64,000 nucleotides of DNA from Marinimicrobium sp. C6131 (GTDB lineage: Bacteria; Pseudomonadota; Gammaproteobacteria; Pseudomonadales; Cellvibrionaceae), in the NCBI RefSeq assembly GCF_026153455.1, contig NZ_CP110629.1, forward strand, positions 3,100,001 to 3,164,000, given 5' to 3'. Position 1 is the stretch's first letter, and the number at the start of each line of letters is the position of its first letter. The notes under the pieces were generated by a model. That model did not search any database, was not told where the DNA came from, and saw only the letters and a program-made list of their open reading frames with translations. Positions 52,795-61,313 of this stretch are shown here, piece by piece. A program made the translations under genes and the position numbers.

Positions 52795-53679
52795 ATGTTT
52801 TTTCGCCTCATCCACACCCTGCTGCTCAGCGCCGCGCTGGTGGCTGTCAGTGTCGCCCGGGCAGACACCACACTGTATACCGTCAGTAAAGGTGATCAGA
52901 GCTTCTTTCTCGGCGGCACTATCCACCTGTTGCACCCGGATGACTTCCCTCTGCCCGAGGAATTTGACGCCGCCTATGCCGAAGCGGATGCGCTGTACCT
53001 GGAAACCGATCTTGGCGTCATGCAGGACCCCGCCTTTGGCCAGAAGATGATGCAGGTCATGATGTACCCGCCCGGAAAAACCCTGAACACTGAGCTCAGC
53101 CCGGAGGTGTGGAAGGCGCTGCAGGAATATTCGCAGGCTCATCAATTCCCGGTGCAGCAGTTTATGGGTTTCGATCCCGCCTTTGTCAGCATGATAATGA
53201 CTGTGATGCTCGCTCAGCAGAACGGCATTCAACAGGGCGTTGACGCCTATTTCTACCAGAAAGCACAACGCGATGGCCTGCCGCTGGGTGAACTGGAAAC
53301 GGCAGAGCAGGTACTGGATTATATGAAAGTGATGGCTGGCCACGACGGCGACGCCATAATCCAGGCAACCCTGACCGACCTGAAGCGCTTTGACGAGCTG
53401 ATGACCGAGATGGTGGATGCCTGGCGCACCGGGGATCTGGAAACACTGGACCGGGAAATGGGGCAACCCATGCGGGAGCAGGCACCCGGGATGTACCGGA
53501 CACTGCTGACCGAGCGCAACCACGACTGGCTGCCGGTGCTGGAATCCCTGTTTGAGCAGGCGGGTACTGAACTGGTTCTGGTGGGCTCGCTGCACCTGGC
53601 CGGAGACGATGGTCTGCTGAATACGCTGGAACAGAAAGGTTACGAGGTGACGCCATACGCACTGAGCGCCAACCAGTAG
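52795..53679 (+). CDS. TraB/GumN-family protein, exported
   Basis: The protein is 294 residues from the ATG at 52795, after a GGGAG ribosome-binding site. A signal peptide (about 1-23, cleavage after ARA) precedes the TraB/PrgY/GumN (TIKI-like) domain. Conserved motifs are FLGGTIHLLHPDD at the N-terminus and LVGSLHLAGDDG at the C-terminus, each containing a GxxH motif thought to bind metal. Eukaryotic TIKI relatives are metalloproteases; the bacterial substrate is unknown. It is divergent from the YaiI-MATE operon. Confidence 0.88.
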   Translation: MFFRLIHTLLLSAALVAVSVARADTTLYTVSKGDQSFFLGGTIHLLHPDDFPLPEEFDAAYAEADALYLETDLGVMQDPAFGQKMMQVMMYPPGKTLNTELSPEVWKALQEYSQAHQFPVQQFMGFDPAFVSMIMTVMLAQQNGIQQGVDAYFYQKAQRDGLPLGELETAEQVLDYMKVMAGHDGDAIIQATLTDLKRFDELMTEMVDAWRTGDLETLDREMGQPMREQAPGMYRTLLTERNHDWLPVLESLFEQAGTELVLVGSLHLAGDDGLLNTLEQKGYEVTPYALSANQ

Positions 53680-53799
53680 TCCCTCGCGATGACGCCCGAC
53701 GCCAATACGCGGTTTTATGCGTCGGGTCACTTTACAGAACCCGCTTGAATCAACAACACCCTATCTGACAACGTCAATGGTGGCGCGGGTTTACCCACC

Positions 53800-53816
53800 T
53801 TGGCACAGTCCCTGCT
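53800..53816 (+). promoter_or_regulatory. Sigma-54 promoter for the PEP-CTERM gene
   Basis: TTGGCACAGTCCCTGCT matches the -24/-12 consensus YTGGCACGRNNNTTGCW at all but two positions, with the GG and GC pairs correctly spaced. It lies 75 bp upstream of the start codon, so transcription would begin near 53827. RpoN-dependent expression of PEP-CTERM genes is known in other bacteria. Confidence 0.8.
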
Positions 53817-53891
53817 TCAGCACCTGCGATGCCGAATGCTCGAGCCTCGGCACGGACACAATATGCTGTTCGATTCAAGTAGGTACCTATC

Positions 53892-54434
53892 ATGAACATT
53901 TTATCAAAAGGACTTCGTTTCGCTCTGGCCACGGTAATGGTGGCATTTGCAGGCCATGCACAGGCCCTTCTGTTGGGGCCGGGGGATGCAGACTGGACCA
54001 GTAACTCCACATCCAACCTGAACGGAACTCAGGTGGCAGACATTGTAGGAACCAGCTCGATATTGGAGCTGTATTACAAAAAAGATTACGACGATGGTGC
54101 TGAGAGTGGCGGCTTTACCGGCTCCTACGACACCACTTTTTCGGGCGACCCCAACAACGCGTTGATTACTTATGTTGGCGGACCGTCGATTGTGTGCCCG
54201 GAATGTTATTTGATCGTCAAGGATGGTAATCAACCCCAGTATCTGTTCAATCTCGCAGACTGGGACGGCCTGGAAGACCTCGACCTGCAAGGTTTCTACC
54301 CCAATAAAGGTGCCATTTCCAATGTCGCCATTTGGGGTAAAACCGGAGTCAGCGTACCGGAGCCCAGTGCTCTGATACTGATGGGATTGGGATTGATCGG
54401 CTTGGGAATGGCCCGGCGCCGGGTAGCCCGCTAA
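53892..54434 (+). CDS. PEP-CTERM sorting-domain protein
   Basis: This 180-residue exported protein has a signal peptide (about 1-25, cleavage after AQA). A small beta-rich body contains LLGPGDADWTSNSTSN and ICPECYLIVKDGNQ. The canonical C-terminal sorting signal is VPEPSALILMGLGLIGLGMA followed by RRR. The signal directs exosortase/archaeosortase-type cleavage and is associated with exopolysaccharide and floc formation. No exosortase gene is in the window. Its own promoter appears to be sigma-54 dependent, and a clear terminator follows. Confidence 0.93.
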   Translation: MNILSKGLRFALATVMVAFAGHAQALLLGPGDADWTSNSTSNLNGTQVADIVGTSSILELYYKKDYDDGAESGGFTGSYDTTFSGDPNNALITYVGGPSIVCPECYLIVKDGNQPQYLFNLADWDGLEDLDLQGFYPNKGAISNVAIWGKTGVSVPEPSALILMGLGLIGLGMARRRVAR

Positions 54435-54490
54435 GGAGAGGCCAATCAGCAAGGAGGATTACCCAAATCAGGGACGATGCATTTTCTACG

Positions 54491-54521
54491 AAAAAGCCCG
54501 CAAGGAACCGCGGGCTTTTTT
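54491..54521 (+). terminator. Rho-independent terminator of the PEP-CTERM gene
   Basis: An 11-bp stem (AAAAAGCCCGC with GCGGGCTTTTT) with an 8-base loop is followed by T residues. The flanking A- and T-runs allow it to work on both strands, so it may also serve the convergent DsrE-like gene. Confidence 0.9.
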
Positions 54522-54549
54522 CTTTTTGGGGCCGGCTTTTGAAGCGTTT

Positions 54550-54903
54550 TCAGAACGCCATGGACTTGCAGTCGTCCCGTGTCACCTGCTGGTAGAAGTC
54601 GCCCATCCCCCCCATTCGGGTGCTGTCGAGAATTTGATCATCCCCGATACCCCGCGCTTCGGCGCAAGGCTTGCACACGATGATTTCGGCATTCTTGTGG
54701 GCGAACACCTCGGCAAACTTGGCCGGTGGGCCGCAGGGCACCACCTTCTCGTGACAGCCCGGCACCGCCAGGGTCACGGCATCGTGAAACAGAATCAGGG
54801 TGACGGTATCACCGGCTTCCAACGCCGTGTTGGCAAAAATAAAGGGAATCGCCGCCCGGGTGGTATCGCTCGGCCCCCAGGTGGTGGAAATGGCATAGTG
54901 CAT
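54550..54903 (-). CDS. DsrE-family sulfur-relay-like protein
   Basis: The protein is 117 residues from the ATG at 54903, with CAGGAG six bases upstream. It has the DsrE/DsrF-like Rossmann-type fold pattern, beginning MHYAISTTWGPSDTTRAAIP. Cysteines in VPGCHEKVVPCGPP and VCKPCAEARG lie where sulfur-relay members carry persulfide-binding cysteines. Its neighbours (RND pump, sulfide:quinone-like flavoprotein, thioredoxin) fit a role in reactive-sulfur handling. The sulfur-relay activity is inferred, not shown. Confidence 0.82.
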   Translation of the reverse strand: MHYAISTTWGPSDTTRAAIPFIFANTALEAGDTVTLILFHDAVTLAVPGCHEKVVPCGPPAKFAEVFAHKNAEIIVCKPCAEARGIGDDQILDSTRMGGMGDFYQQVTRDDCKSMAF

Positions 54904-54970
54904 GTTCAACTCCTGTTTCGATTACATTCAATATTGGCACCGAATGGGTGCCCTGGTATGTTTCGTTTTG

Positions 54971-55007
54971 GTTGCGGCGGATGCGCCTTCGGCTTATCCG
55001 CCCTACG
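54971..55007. repeat. GTAGGGCG-type hairpin repeat supplying the RND pump stop codon
   Basis: GGCGGATGCGCC, CTTCGGC and TTATCCGCC form an imperfect hairpin ending in CCCTACGTC. Its reverse complement gives the ACG TAG end of the pump gene. It is the same repeat type as at 48671-48710, in the same orientation relative to the gene end. Confidence 0.65.
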
Positions 55008-58000
55008 TCGCCAAATCATTTTGGTAATGGTACGCGTAGTAGACCACCGGGATCACCAACAGTGTCAACAGCGTGGACACCGCAATACCAAAGATCAAGG
55101 ACACCGCCAGACCGCTGAAAATCGGATCATCCAGAATAAAGAAGGCCCCCATGGTCGCCGCCACCGCCGTCAGTATGATCGGACGGGCACGCACCGCCGC
55201 TGCGTCAATTACCGCTTCGGCCAGGGGCTTACCCGCCCGCTGTTGATGCTGAACAAAGTCCACCAACAGAATCGAGTTGCGCACGATGATGCCCGCCAGG
55301 GCGATCATGCCGATCATCGAGGTGGCGGTGAACTGTTTGTCCAGCAATGCGTGGCCCGGCAGGATGCCGATCAGGGTCAGGGGAATGGGGGCCATGATGA
55401 TCAGCGGCAGGCCGTAGGAGCGGAACTGCGCCACCACCAGCAGGTAAATCAGGATCAGCCCCACCGAGTAGGCGATGCCCATATCCCGGAAGGTTTCGTA
55501 GGTGATCTGCCATTCGCCGTCCCATTTCAGGCTCCAGGCGTAGGGGTTGTCCGGCTGGTCGGTCCAGAACTGGGCCAGGGGAGCGCCCTTGATCGGGGTT
55601 TCGTTCAGCGTTGAAACCACATCCAGCATGCCGTAGAGCGGGCTGTCGAGCGGGCCCGCCATATCGGCGTAGACGAAAGTCACCGGCAGCAGATCCTTGT
55701 GATAAATGGTCTGGTCCCGGGTGGTTTCCCGGAACTGCACCACTTCACTCAGGGGCACCCGGGTGCCGCTCTGACTGATCACCGAAAGCGAACCCAATAA
55801 CGCCTGATTGGCCTTATCGGCTTCGTTCAATTCCAGTCGGATCGGAATCGGCGCCTTGCTGGCGGTGCCGTGCAGGTAGGTCACATCGGAGCCGGACAGC
55901 GCAGCGCTCAGGGTATCGGCAATGGCCTGCTGGCTTACGCCGAGGCGCGCCGCCCGCTGGCGGTCCACTTCCGCCACCAGTTTGCGCTGGGGCGCCTCGA
56001 TATCATCGTCGATATCCACCAGATCTTCGGTGTTTTCAAACACCGCGCGGACCTCCTTGGCCACGTCCATCTGGCCGTGATAGTCCAACCCGTAAATCTC
56101 CGCCACGATCGGTGCCATCACCGGTGGGCCAGGGGGTACTTCGACAATCTTGACTGTCGCGTTGAGCTCGCGGCCGATGTCCTGCAGGGGCGCCCGTACG
56201 GCTCGGGCAATATCGTGGCTCTTGCGATCGCGCTCCTCTTTTGCCACCAGATTGACCTGAATGTCGCCCTGATGGGGTTCGCGGCGCAAGTAATACTGGC
56301 GCACCAGGCCGTTGAAATTGATTGGCGAGGCGGTGCCACTGTAGGTCTGGTAGTCCAACACCTCCGGCACAGTTTCCAGATGATCCCCCAGGGCATTGAG
56401 CACCCGGTTGGTCTGCTCCACCGGGGTGCCTTCGGGCATTTCCACCACTACCTGGAACTCGGATTTGTTATCAAAGGGCAGCATTTTCATCACCACCGCC
56501 TGAAAGCCCACTAACGCCATGGAGCCGCCAATCAGCACCAGTAGCACCACCAGCAGGCCCACCCGGGCACCGCGGCCCTCGCGGGCGCGCAGGAAAGGAG
56601 TCATCAGTCGTTCGGACAGCCGGTGGGCAAAACCGGAGCGATCGTCTTCTTCCGGCGCCTCGTGGTGGGTCACCCGGGCAAACAGCCGGCGGTAGAGCCA
56701 GGGGGTGAACATGAAGGCGACAATCAGAGAGATCAGCATGCCCATGCTGGCATTGATCGGAATCGGCGCCATGTAGGGGCCCATCAGGCCGCTGACAAAG
56801 GCCATGGGCAGCAGGGCGGCAATCACCGTAAACGTGGCAAGAATGGTCGGGCCGCCCACTTCTTCCACCGCGTAGGGAATACGCTCGGTCATGGTGTTCA
56901 GGCTGCCGGTGGCACGCCGGTGAATGTTTTCCACCACCACAATGGCATCGTCCACCAGAATCCCGATGGAGAAAATCAGCGCGAACAGGGATACCCGGTT
57001 GAGGGTGAAGCCATAGGCCCAGGAAGCAAACAGGGTGATGGCAAGAGTTACCACCACGGCAGCGCCCACCACCAGGGATTCGCGCCAGCCCAGGGTGACC
57101 AGCACCAGCAGCACCACCGAGGCGGTGGCAAACAGCAGTTTCTTGATCAGGGTCTGGGCCTTTTCGTTGGCGGTTGCACCATAGTCGCGGGTCACGGTGG
57201 CGTTGATGCCCTCGGGTACGAAGGTACCCTGCAGGTGCTCGAAACGCTCGATCACCTGCCGCGCCACGTCCACCGCATTCGAACCCGGCTGCTTGGCCAC
57301 GGCGATGGTCACAGCGGGCTGGCGGGGCAGGGACAGGTCGTGGGCGGGGCCCATGCCGAAGCTGACGTACTGTTCGGGCTGGTCCGGCCCCAATTCGATT
57401 TCAGCCACGTCTTTCAGAAACACCGGGCCGCCCCGGTTCATGCCCACCACCAGTTCAGCCACCTCGGTGGCACTGCTGAGGAAGCTGCCCGCCTGTACCT
57501 GAATGACCCGATTGTCCGCCACCACATTGCCGGCTTCGCGGGAGACGTTGGAGGCCATCAGGGCCTGACTAAGCGATTGAATATCCAGGCCATAACCGGC
57601 CAGCTTCTGCGGGTCCAGGCGCACGTTGACCGCCCGGGTGGGGGCGCCAATGGTGTCGATATCCCGGGTGCCCGGCACCCGCTGCAGCTCGGTCTCGATG
57701 GTGTGGGCCACCCGCGTCAGTTCGTGGGCGCCCACGGCCGGATCGTCACTCCACAGGGTGCCGGCGACGATGGGCACATCATCAATGCCCATGGGTTTGA
57801 TCAGGGGCTGGCCGATGCCCGCATTGGCGGGTACCCAGTCCTGGTTGGAGTAGAAAGCGTTGTACAGTCGGACGATGGTTTCTTGACGGGTTTCTCCCAC
57901 CTCGAACTGAACCGTCAGTACCGCCATGCCGGGGCGGGAGGCGGAGTAGATATGCTCGACCCCGGCAATTTCCGACAGAATCTGCTCCGCCGGCGTGGCC

Positions 58001-58215
58001 ACCAGTTGTTCCACCTCCCGGGCCGAGGCGCCATGGTAGGGAATGAACACATTGGCAAAGGTCACGTCGATCTGGGGTTCTTCCTCCCGGGGCGTGACCA
58101 GCACTGCAAACAGCCCGAGCAGCAGGCCCACCAGGGCCAGCAGGGGGGTGATTTCAGTGGTCAGAAACTGCCGGGCGATTCGGCCGGACAGGCCGAGACG
58201 GGGTTCCTCACTCAT
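55003..58215 (-). CDS. RND-family efflux permease near a sulfide/redox gene group
   Basis: This 1,070-residue proton-driven RND permease has an N-terminal helix (LLALVGLLLGLFAVLVT), two large periplasmic domains and two transmembrane blocks. The proton-relay aspartates are in GILVDDAIVVVENIHRR. It is clearly diverged from the pump at 30545. It overlaps the adaptor gene by four bases. The neighbourhood (DsrE-like protein, sulfide:quinone-like flavoprotein, FNR box) suggests export linked to low oxygen or sulfur metabolites; the substrate is unknown. Confidence 0.93.
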   Translation of the reverse strand: MSEEPRLGLSGRIARQFLTTEITPLLALVGLLLGLFAVLVTPREEEPQIDVTFANVFIPYHGASAREVEQLVATPAEQILSEIAGVEHIYSASRPGMAVLTVQFEVGETRQETIVRLYNAFYSNQDWVPANAGIGQPLIKPMGIDDVPIVAGTLWSDDPAVGAHELTRVAHTIETELQRVPGTRDIDTIGAPTRAVNVRLDPQKLAGYGLDIQSLSQALMASNVSREAGNVVADNRVIQVQAGSFLSSATEVAELVVGMNRGGPVFLKDVAEIELGPDQPEQYVSFGMGPAHDLSLPRQPAVTIAVAKQPGSNAVDVARQVIERFEHLQGTFVPEGINATVTRDYGATANEKAQTLIKKLLFATASVVLLVLVTLGWRESLVVGAAVVVTLAITLFASWAYGFTLNRVSLFALIFSIGILVDDAIVVVENIHRRATGSLNTMTERIPYAVEEVGGPTILATFTVIAALLPMAFVSGLMGPYMAPIPINASMGMLISLIVAFMFTPWLYRRLFARVTHHEAPEEDDRSGFAHRLSERLMTPFLRAREGRGARVGLLVVLLVLIGGSMALVGFQAVVMKMLPFDNKSEFQVVVEMPEGTPVEQTNRVLNALGDHLETVPEVLDYQTYSGTASPINFNGLVRQYYLRREPHQGDIQVNLVAKEERDRKSHDIARAVRAPLQDIGRELNATVKIVEVPPGPPVMAPIVAEIYGLDYHGQMDVAKEVRAVFENTEDLVDIDDDIEAPQRKLVAEVDRQRAARLGVSQQAIADTLSAALSGSDVTYLHGTASKAPIPIRLELNEADKANQALLGSLSVISQSGTRVPLSEVVQFRETTRDQTIYHKDLLPVTFVYADMAGPLDSPLYGMLDVVSTLNETPIKGAPLAQFWTDQPDNPYAWSLKWDGEWQITYETFRDMGIAYSVGLILIYLLVVAQFRSYGLPLIIMAPIPLTLIGILPGHALLDKQFTATSMIGMIALAGIIVRNSILLVDFVQHQQRAGKPLAEAVIDAAAVRARPIILTAVAATMGAFFILDDPIFSGLAVSLIFGIAVSTLLTLLVIPVVYYAYHYQNDLAT

Positions 58216-59276
58216 TGCGCCTGTCGCTCCTTCAGGGCGATGCCCGCCGCAATGGGATCCAGCGCCACCCGCTCACCGGCGGCCAGTCCCGACAGGATGA
58301 CTCTCTGGCCCTCCGGGGTCAGCTCGCCGGCACGGACCTGACGCAACTCGATGCGATGATCCGGGTGCACCACATACAGGCCGGTGACCTCACTGCGCTG
58401 CACCACCGCCGGGGCGGGCACCCGCAATAGCTCCTGCTCACCGCGTTTGAACGCAACTTTGACCAGGGTACCGGGAAACACCTGATGATCGCCCTCGGGC
58501 AGGGTCACCCGGGTGCGAAAGGTATGGCTACCTTCGCTCGCCGCCGGCGAAATACGCACCTCGGTGGCGTCCAGGCTGGTGCCGTCGGGCAGAACCACCC
58601 GGGCCTCGCCGTGCTCCCGCAAGGGGCCCACCAGGGATTGAGGCACTTCCACCACCGCGCGCAAGTGCTCCAGAGACAGGCCGGTCATCAGGGGCTGGCC
58701 GGCACCGGCGGTTTCCCCCAATTCGATATGCCGCTCTTCCACAATGCCACTGTAGGGTGCCCGGACCACCGTGCGCTCCAGGTTTTCCTGGGCGGCGCGC
58801 ACGCCGGCCTCGGCCGCCCCGGCCCGCGCCTGGGCCGATTCAAAGGTGGAGGTCAAGCGGTCGAACTCAGCCCGGGCAATCAGCTCCCGCTCGATCATCT
58901 CCTGCCCCCGCTCGTAGGCCTGACGCGCCTCGGTCAACTGGGCGCGGGCCTCCTGCAGGGTCGCCTGGGCGGTGGCCATCTGCGCCTGCTGGTCGGCATC
59001 GCGAAAGCGCACAATCACCTCGCCCTTTTCGACGTAATCGTCCACATCAAAGGGCAGCTCCATGACCCGGGCGCTGACCTCCGAGGAGACGGTGGAACGG
59101 TGCACCGCTTCGAGCACGCCATCCAGTCGGGTCTCTTCGGCTACCGTCACCGGTTCCGCCAGGTAGGTATCCAGATCCGGCGCCGACCGGTCGGTGGAAT
59201 CAGCCACTGTCGGTTCCTTTTCCGAACAGGCGGACAGTAACAGTGACACAGCGGTCAGGGCGATCCATCGGTTCAT
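58212..59276 (-). CDS. RND efflux periplasmic adaptor, lipoprotein
   Basis: The protein has 354 residues. The ATG at 59276 is preferred since it is followed by a lipoprotein signal (SLLLSAC); a longer frame to 59324 lacks one. The biotinyl-lipoyl halves are around VHRSTVSSEVSARVMELPFD and RTVVRAPYSGIVEER, with a long alpha-helical hairpin between them. Barrel domains follow, including the C-terminal VALDPIAAGIALKER. It pairs with the permease downstream, and its 5' end faces a divergent flavoprotein gene with an FNR box between. Confidence 0.91.
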   Translation of the reverse strand: MNRWIALTAVSLLLSACSEKEPTVADSTDRSAPDLDTYLAEPVTVAEETRLDGVLEAVHRSTVSSEVSARVMELPFDVDDYVEKGEVIVRFRDADQQAQMATAQATLQEARAQLTEARQAYERGQEMIERELIARAEFDRLTSTFESAQARAGAAEAGVRAAQENLERTVVRAPYSGIVEERHIELGETAGAGQPLMTGLSLEHLRAVVEVPQSLVGPLREHGEARVVLPDGTSLDATEVRISPAASEGSHTFRTRVTLPEGDHQVFPGTLVKVAFKRGEQELLRVPAPAVVQRSEVTGLYVVHPDHRIELRQVRAGELTPEGQRVILSGLAAGERVALDPIAAGIALKERQAQ

Positions 59277-59352
59277 GATGTGGCTCCGGGTTGTCAATTG
59301 TTCGCAGAGAGAAACCAGTCTCACAGTATGCTTAGCCTTATACCTTCAGTGC

Positions 59353-59366
59353 TTGATATGCATCAA
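59353..59366. promoter_or_regulatory. FNR/ANR box
   Basis: TTGATATGCATCAA is an exact match to the FNR/ANR consensus TTGATnnnnATCAA. It lies between the divergent RND adaptor and flavoprotein genes, about 77 bp upstream of the adaptor start and 132 bp upstream of the flavoprotein start. It probably directs oxygen-responsive control of one or both. Confidence 0.8.
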
Positions 59367-59497
59367 GGTTTGCCAACCCTTGCACTCGCATACTGAAGTG
59401 GTCACGACGCCCGACAGGGACGCAGGGAATGGCCTAAGCATAGACCACATCTTCCCCGTTCACTGCCTGGCTCATTCCTGATTCAGAGGGTAAGGTT

Positions 59498-60772
59498 ATG
59501 GCAACCATAGCGGTCATGGGAGCGGGGCTTGGCGGTATGCAGGCCGGCTACGATGCAAAGAAAATTCTCGGTGCCGGGCACCGGGTGGTACTGATCAACC
59601 CCAGCCCACACTTTCAGTTCACGCCCTCCAATCCCTGGGTGGCGGTGGGCTGGCGTAAGCCGGATTCGGTCACGGTGGACATAGGCCCGGCGGTCAGTGC
59701 CAAAGGGGTCGAGTTTATCGCCGCCAGCGTGACCCACATCGATCCCAAGGCCAACCGGCTGACCCTCTCCAACAACGACCAGGTCGAGTTCGACTACCTG
59801 ATCATCACCACCGGCCCCAAGCTTGCCTTTGATGAAATTCCCGGTTTCGGCCCCGAGGGTTTTACCCAGTCGGTGTGCACTAACCCCCATGCCCAATCGG
59901 CCTTTGCCGCCTACGAGAAATTTCTGGAAAACCCCGGCCCGATCGTGGTCGGTGCCGTGCAGGGGGCCAGTTGTTTTGGCCCGGCCTACGAGTTCGCGTT
60001 TATCCTCGACGCGGACCTGCGCAAGCGCAAACTGCGCCACAAGGTGCCCATGACCTATGTCACCAGCGAACCCTATATTGGCCATATGGGCCTGGGCGGT
60101 GTGGGCGACTCCAAAGGCCTGCTCGAATCCGAGTTTCGCCAACGGGATATCCGCTGGATCACCAACGCCAAGGTGGATGAGGTCACCCGGGAACACGTCA
60201 AAGTGACCGAACACAATCTCAAGGGCGAACCGGAAAAAACCCATGAACTCAAGAGCCGCTTTACCATGTTGCTGCCCGCCTTCAAGGGCGTGGATGCGGT
60301 GGCCGCCGTGCCACAATTGTGCAACCCGCGCGGCTTCGTGCTGATTGACGACTACCAGCGCAACCCCACCTATCCGCATATTTACGCCGCCGGGGTGTGC
60401 GTGGCCATTGGGCCGCCCGAACCCACACCGATTCCCACCGGTGTACCCAAAACCGGCTATATGATTGAATCTATGGTTACGGCGGCGATTGAAAATATCA
60501 AAGCCGATATCGAGGGCAAGGAGTCCCGCGCCCAGGCCACCTGGAACGCCGTCTGCCTGGCGGACATGGGCGATACCGGCGCCGCCTTTGTCGCGCTGCC
60601 ACAGATTCCGCCGCGCAACACCACCTGGGCGAAAAAAGGCAAATGGGTTCACCTGGCCAAGGTGGCCTTCGAGAAGTATTTCCTGCACAAAATGCGCAGT
60701 GGCAACACCGAACCCGTTTACGAAAAGTATGTCCTGAAGGCGCTCGGTATTGAGCGCCTGAAAGAGCAATAG
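59498..60772 (+). CDS. Sulfide:quinone oxidoreductase-like flavoprotein
   Basis: This 424-residue FAD-binding pyridine-nucleotide-disulfide-type protein has the FAD loop IAVMGAGLGGMQAGYDAKK at the N-terminus. A central PIVVGAVQGASCFGPAYEF carries a cysteine in the position characteristic of sulfide:quinone oxidoreductases, and PHIYAAGVCVAIGPPEPTP forms the second FAD segment with another cysteine. The third catalytic cysteine was not pinned down. It likely oxidises sulfide or another sulfur compound and delivers electrons to quinone at the membrane. GAGGGTAAGG precedes the start. It is followed 30 bp later by trxC. Confidence 0.85.
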   Translation: MATIAVMGAGLGGMQAGYDAKKILGAGHRVVLINPSPHFQFTPSNPWVAVGWRKPDSVTVDIGPAVSAKGVEFIAASVTHIDPKANRLTLSNNDQVEFDYLIITTGPKLAFDEIPGFGPEGFTQSVCTNPHAQSAFAAYEKFLENPGPIVVGAVQGASCFGPAYEFAFILDADLRKRKLRHKVPMTYVTSEPYIGHMGLGGVGDSKGLLESEFRQRDIRWITNAKVDEVTREHVKVTEHNLKGEPEKTHELKSRFTMLLPAFKGVDAVAAVPQLCNPRGFVLIDDYQRNPTYPHIYAAGVCVAIGPPEPTPIPTGVPKTGYMIESMVTAAIENIKADIEGKESRAQATWNAVCLADMGDTGAAFVALPQIPPRNTTWAKKGKWVHLAKVAFEKYFLHKMRSGNTEPVYEKYVLKALGIERLKEQ

Positions 60773-60802
60773 CCGTTGATATCCGAGGAGCCTGTCAGCG
60801 CC

Positions 60803-61228
60803 ATGATTCAGACCCTGTGCCCCCACTGCCTGACCCCCAATCGGGTCGATCCGACCCGGCTGGGCGACAAACCCAAATGCGGCAAGTGCCACCAGCCGCT
60901 GTTCGTCGGCGCACCCCTGGCCGCCGACGATACTCAGTTCCAGCGGCTGCTCAGCAAAGAGCAGCTCCCGTTGGTGGTGGACTTCTGGGCCGACTGGTGC
61001 GGCCCCTGCAAAGCCATGGCGCCGGTGTTTGCCAAAGTGGCGGCAGAACAGGAACCCCGAGCGCGATTTGTCAAAGTCGACACCGAACGGGCCCGTCAGG
61101 CCGCGAGCCAATTCAACATTCGCAGCATTCCGACGCTGATGATTTTCAAAAACGGCAAGCCGGTGGCCCAGCAGGCCGGGGCCTTACCCTATCCGAACCT
61201 GGTGCAGTGGTTAAACAGCGCCCTGTAA
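60803..61228 (+). CDS. trxC: Thioredoxin 2 (TrxC) with N-terminal zinc finger
   Basis: This 141-residue cytoplasmic protein has an N-terminal zinc-binding pair of CxxC motifs (CPHC and CGKC) and a thioredoxin domain with the active site WCGPCK. This combination is diagnostic of TrxC, which reduces disulfides during oxidative stress. The ATG at 60803 (MIQTLCPHC) is chosen; an upstream start at 60776 adds nine unlikely residues. It sits directly after the sulfide:quinone-like gene, suggesting joint transcription in redox defence. Confidence 0.94.
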   Translation: MIQTLCPHCLTPNRVDPTRLGDKPKCGKCHQPLFVGAPLAADDTQFQRLLSKEQLPLVVDFWADWCGPCKAMAPVFAKVAAEQEPRARFVKVDTERARQAASQFNIRSIPTLMIFKNGKPVAQQAGALPYPNLVQWLNSAL

Positions 61229-61313
61229 TGAAAAAGTCTCGATTCGTTCATGGTGGAACGCCCTCGGACGCGCTACCCTATAGGCCTTTGCCTGCATCGG
61301 TAGAGGCCCGACT

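Noticed and set aside
56623..58341. Plus-strand frame of 572 codons opposite the second RND pump
   Set aside because: Same reasoning; no start context and no recognisable domain.
59324..59445. Several short inverted repeats around the FNR box (CAGTATGC/GCATACTG, TATGCTTAG/CTAAGCATA)
   Set aside because: They may be operators, but they are short and not tied to a known regulator, so only the exact FNR match was annotated.
59483..61111. Minus-strand frame of 542 codons opposite the flavoprotein and trxC
   Set aside because: It spans two well-supported plus-strand genes and has no domain of its own.
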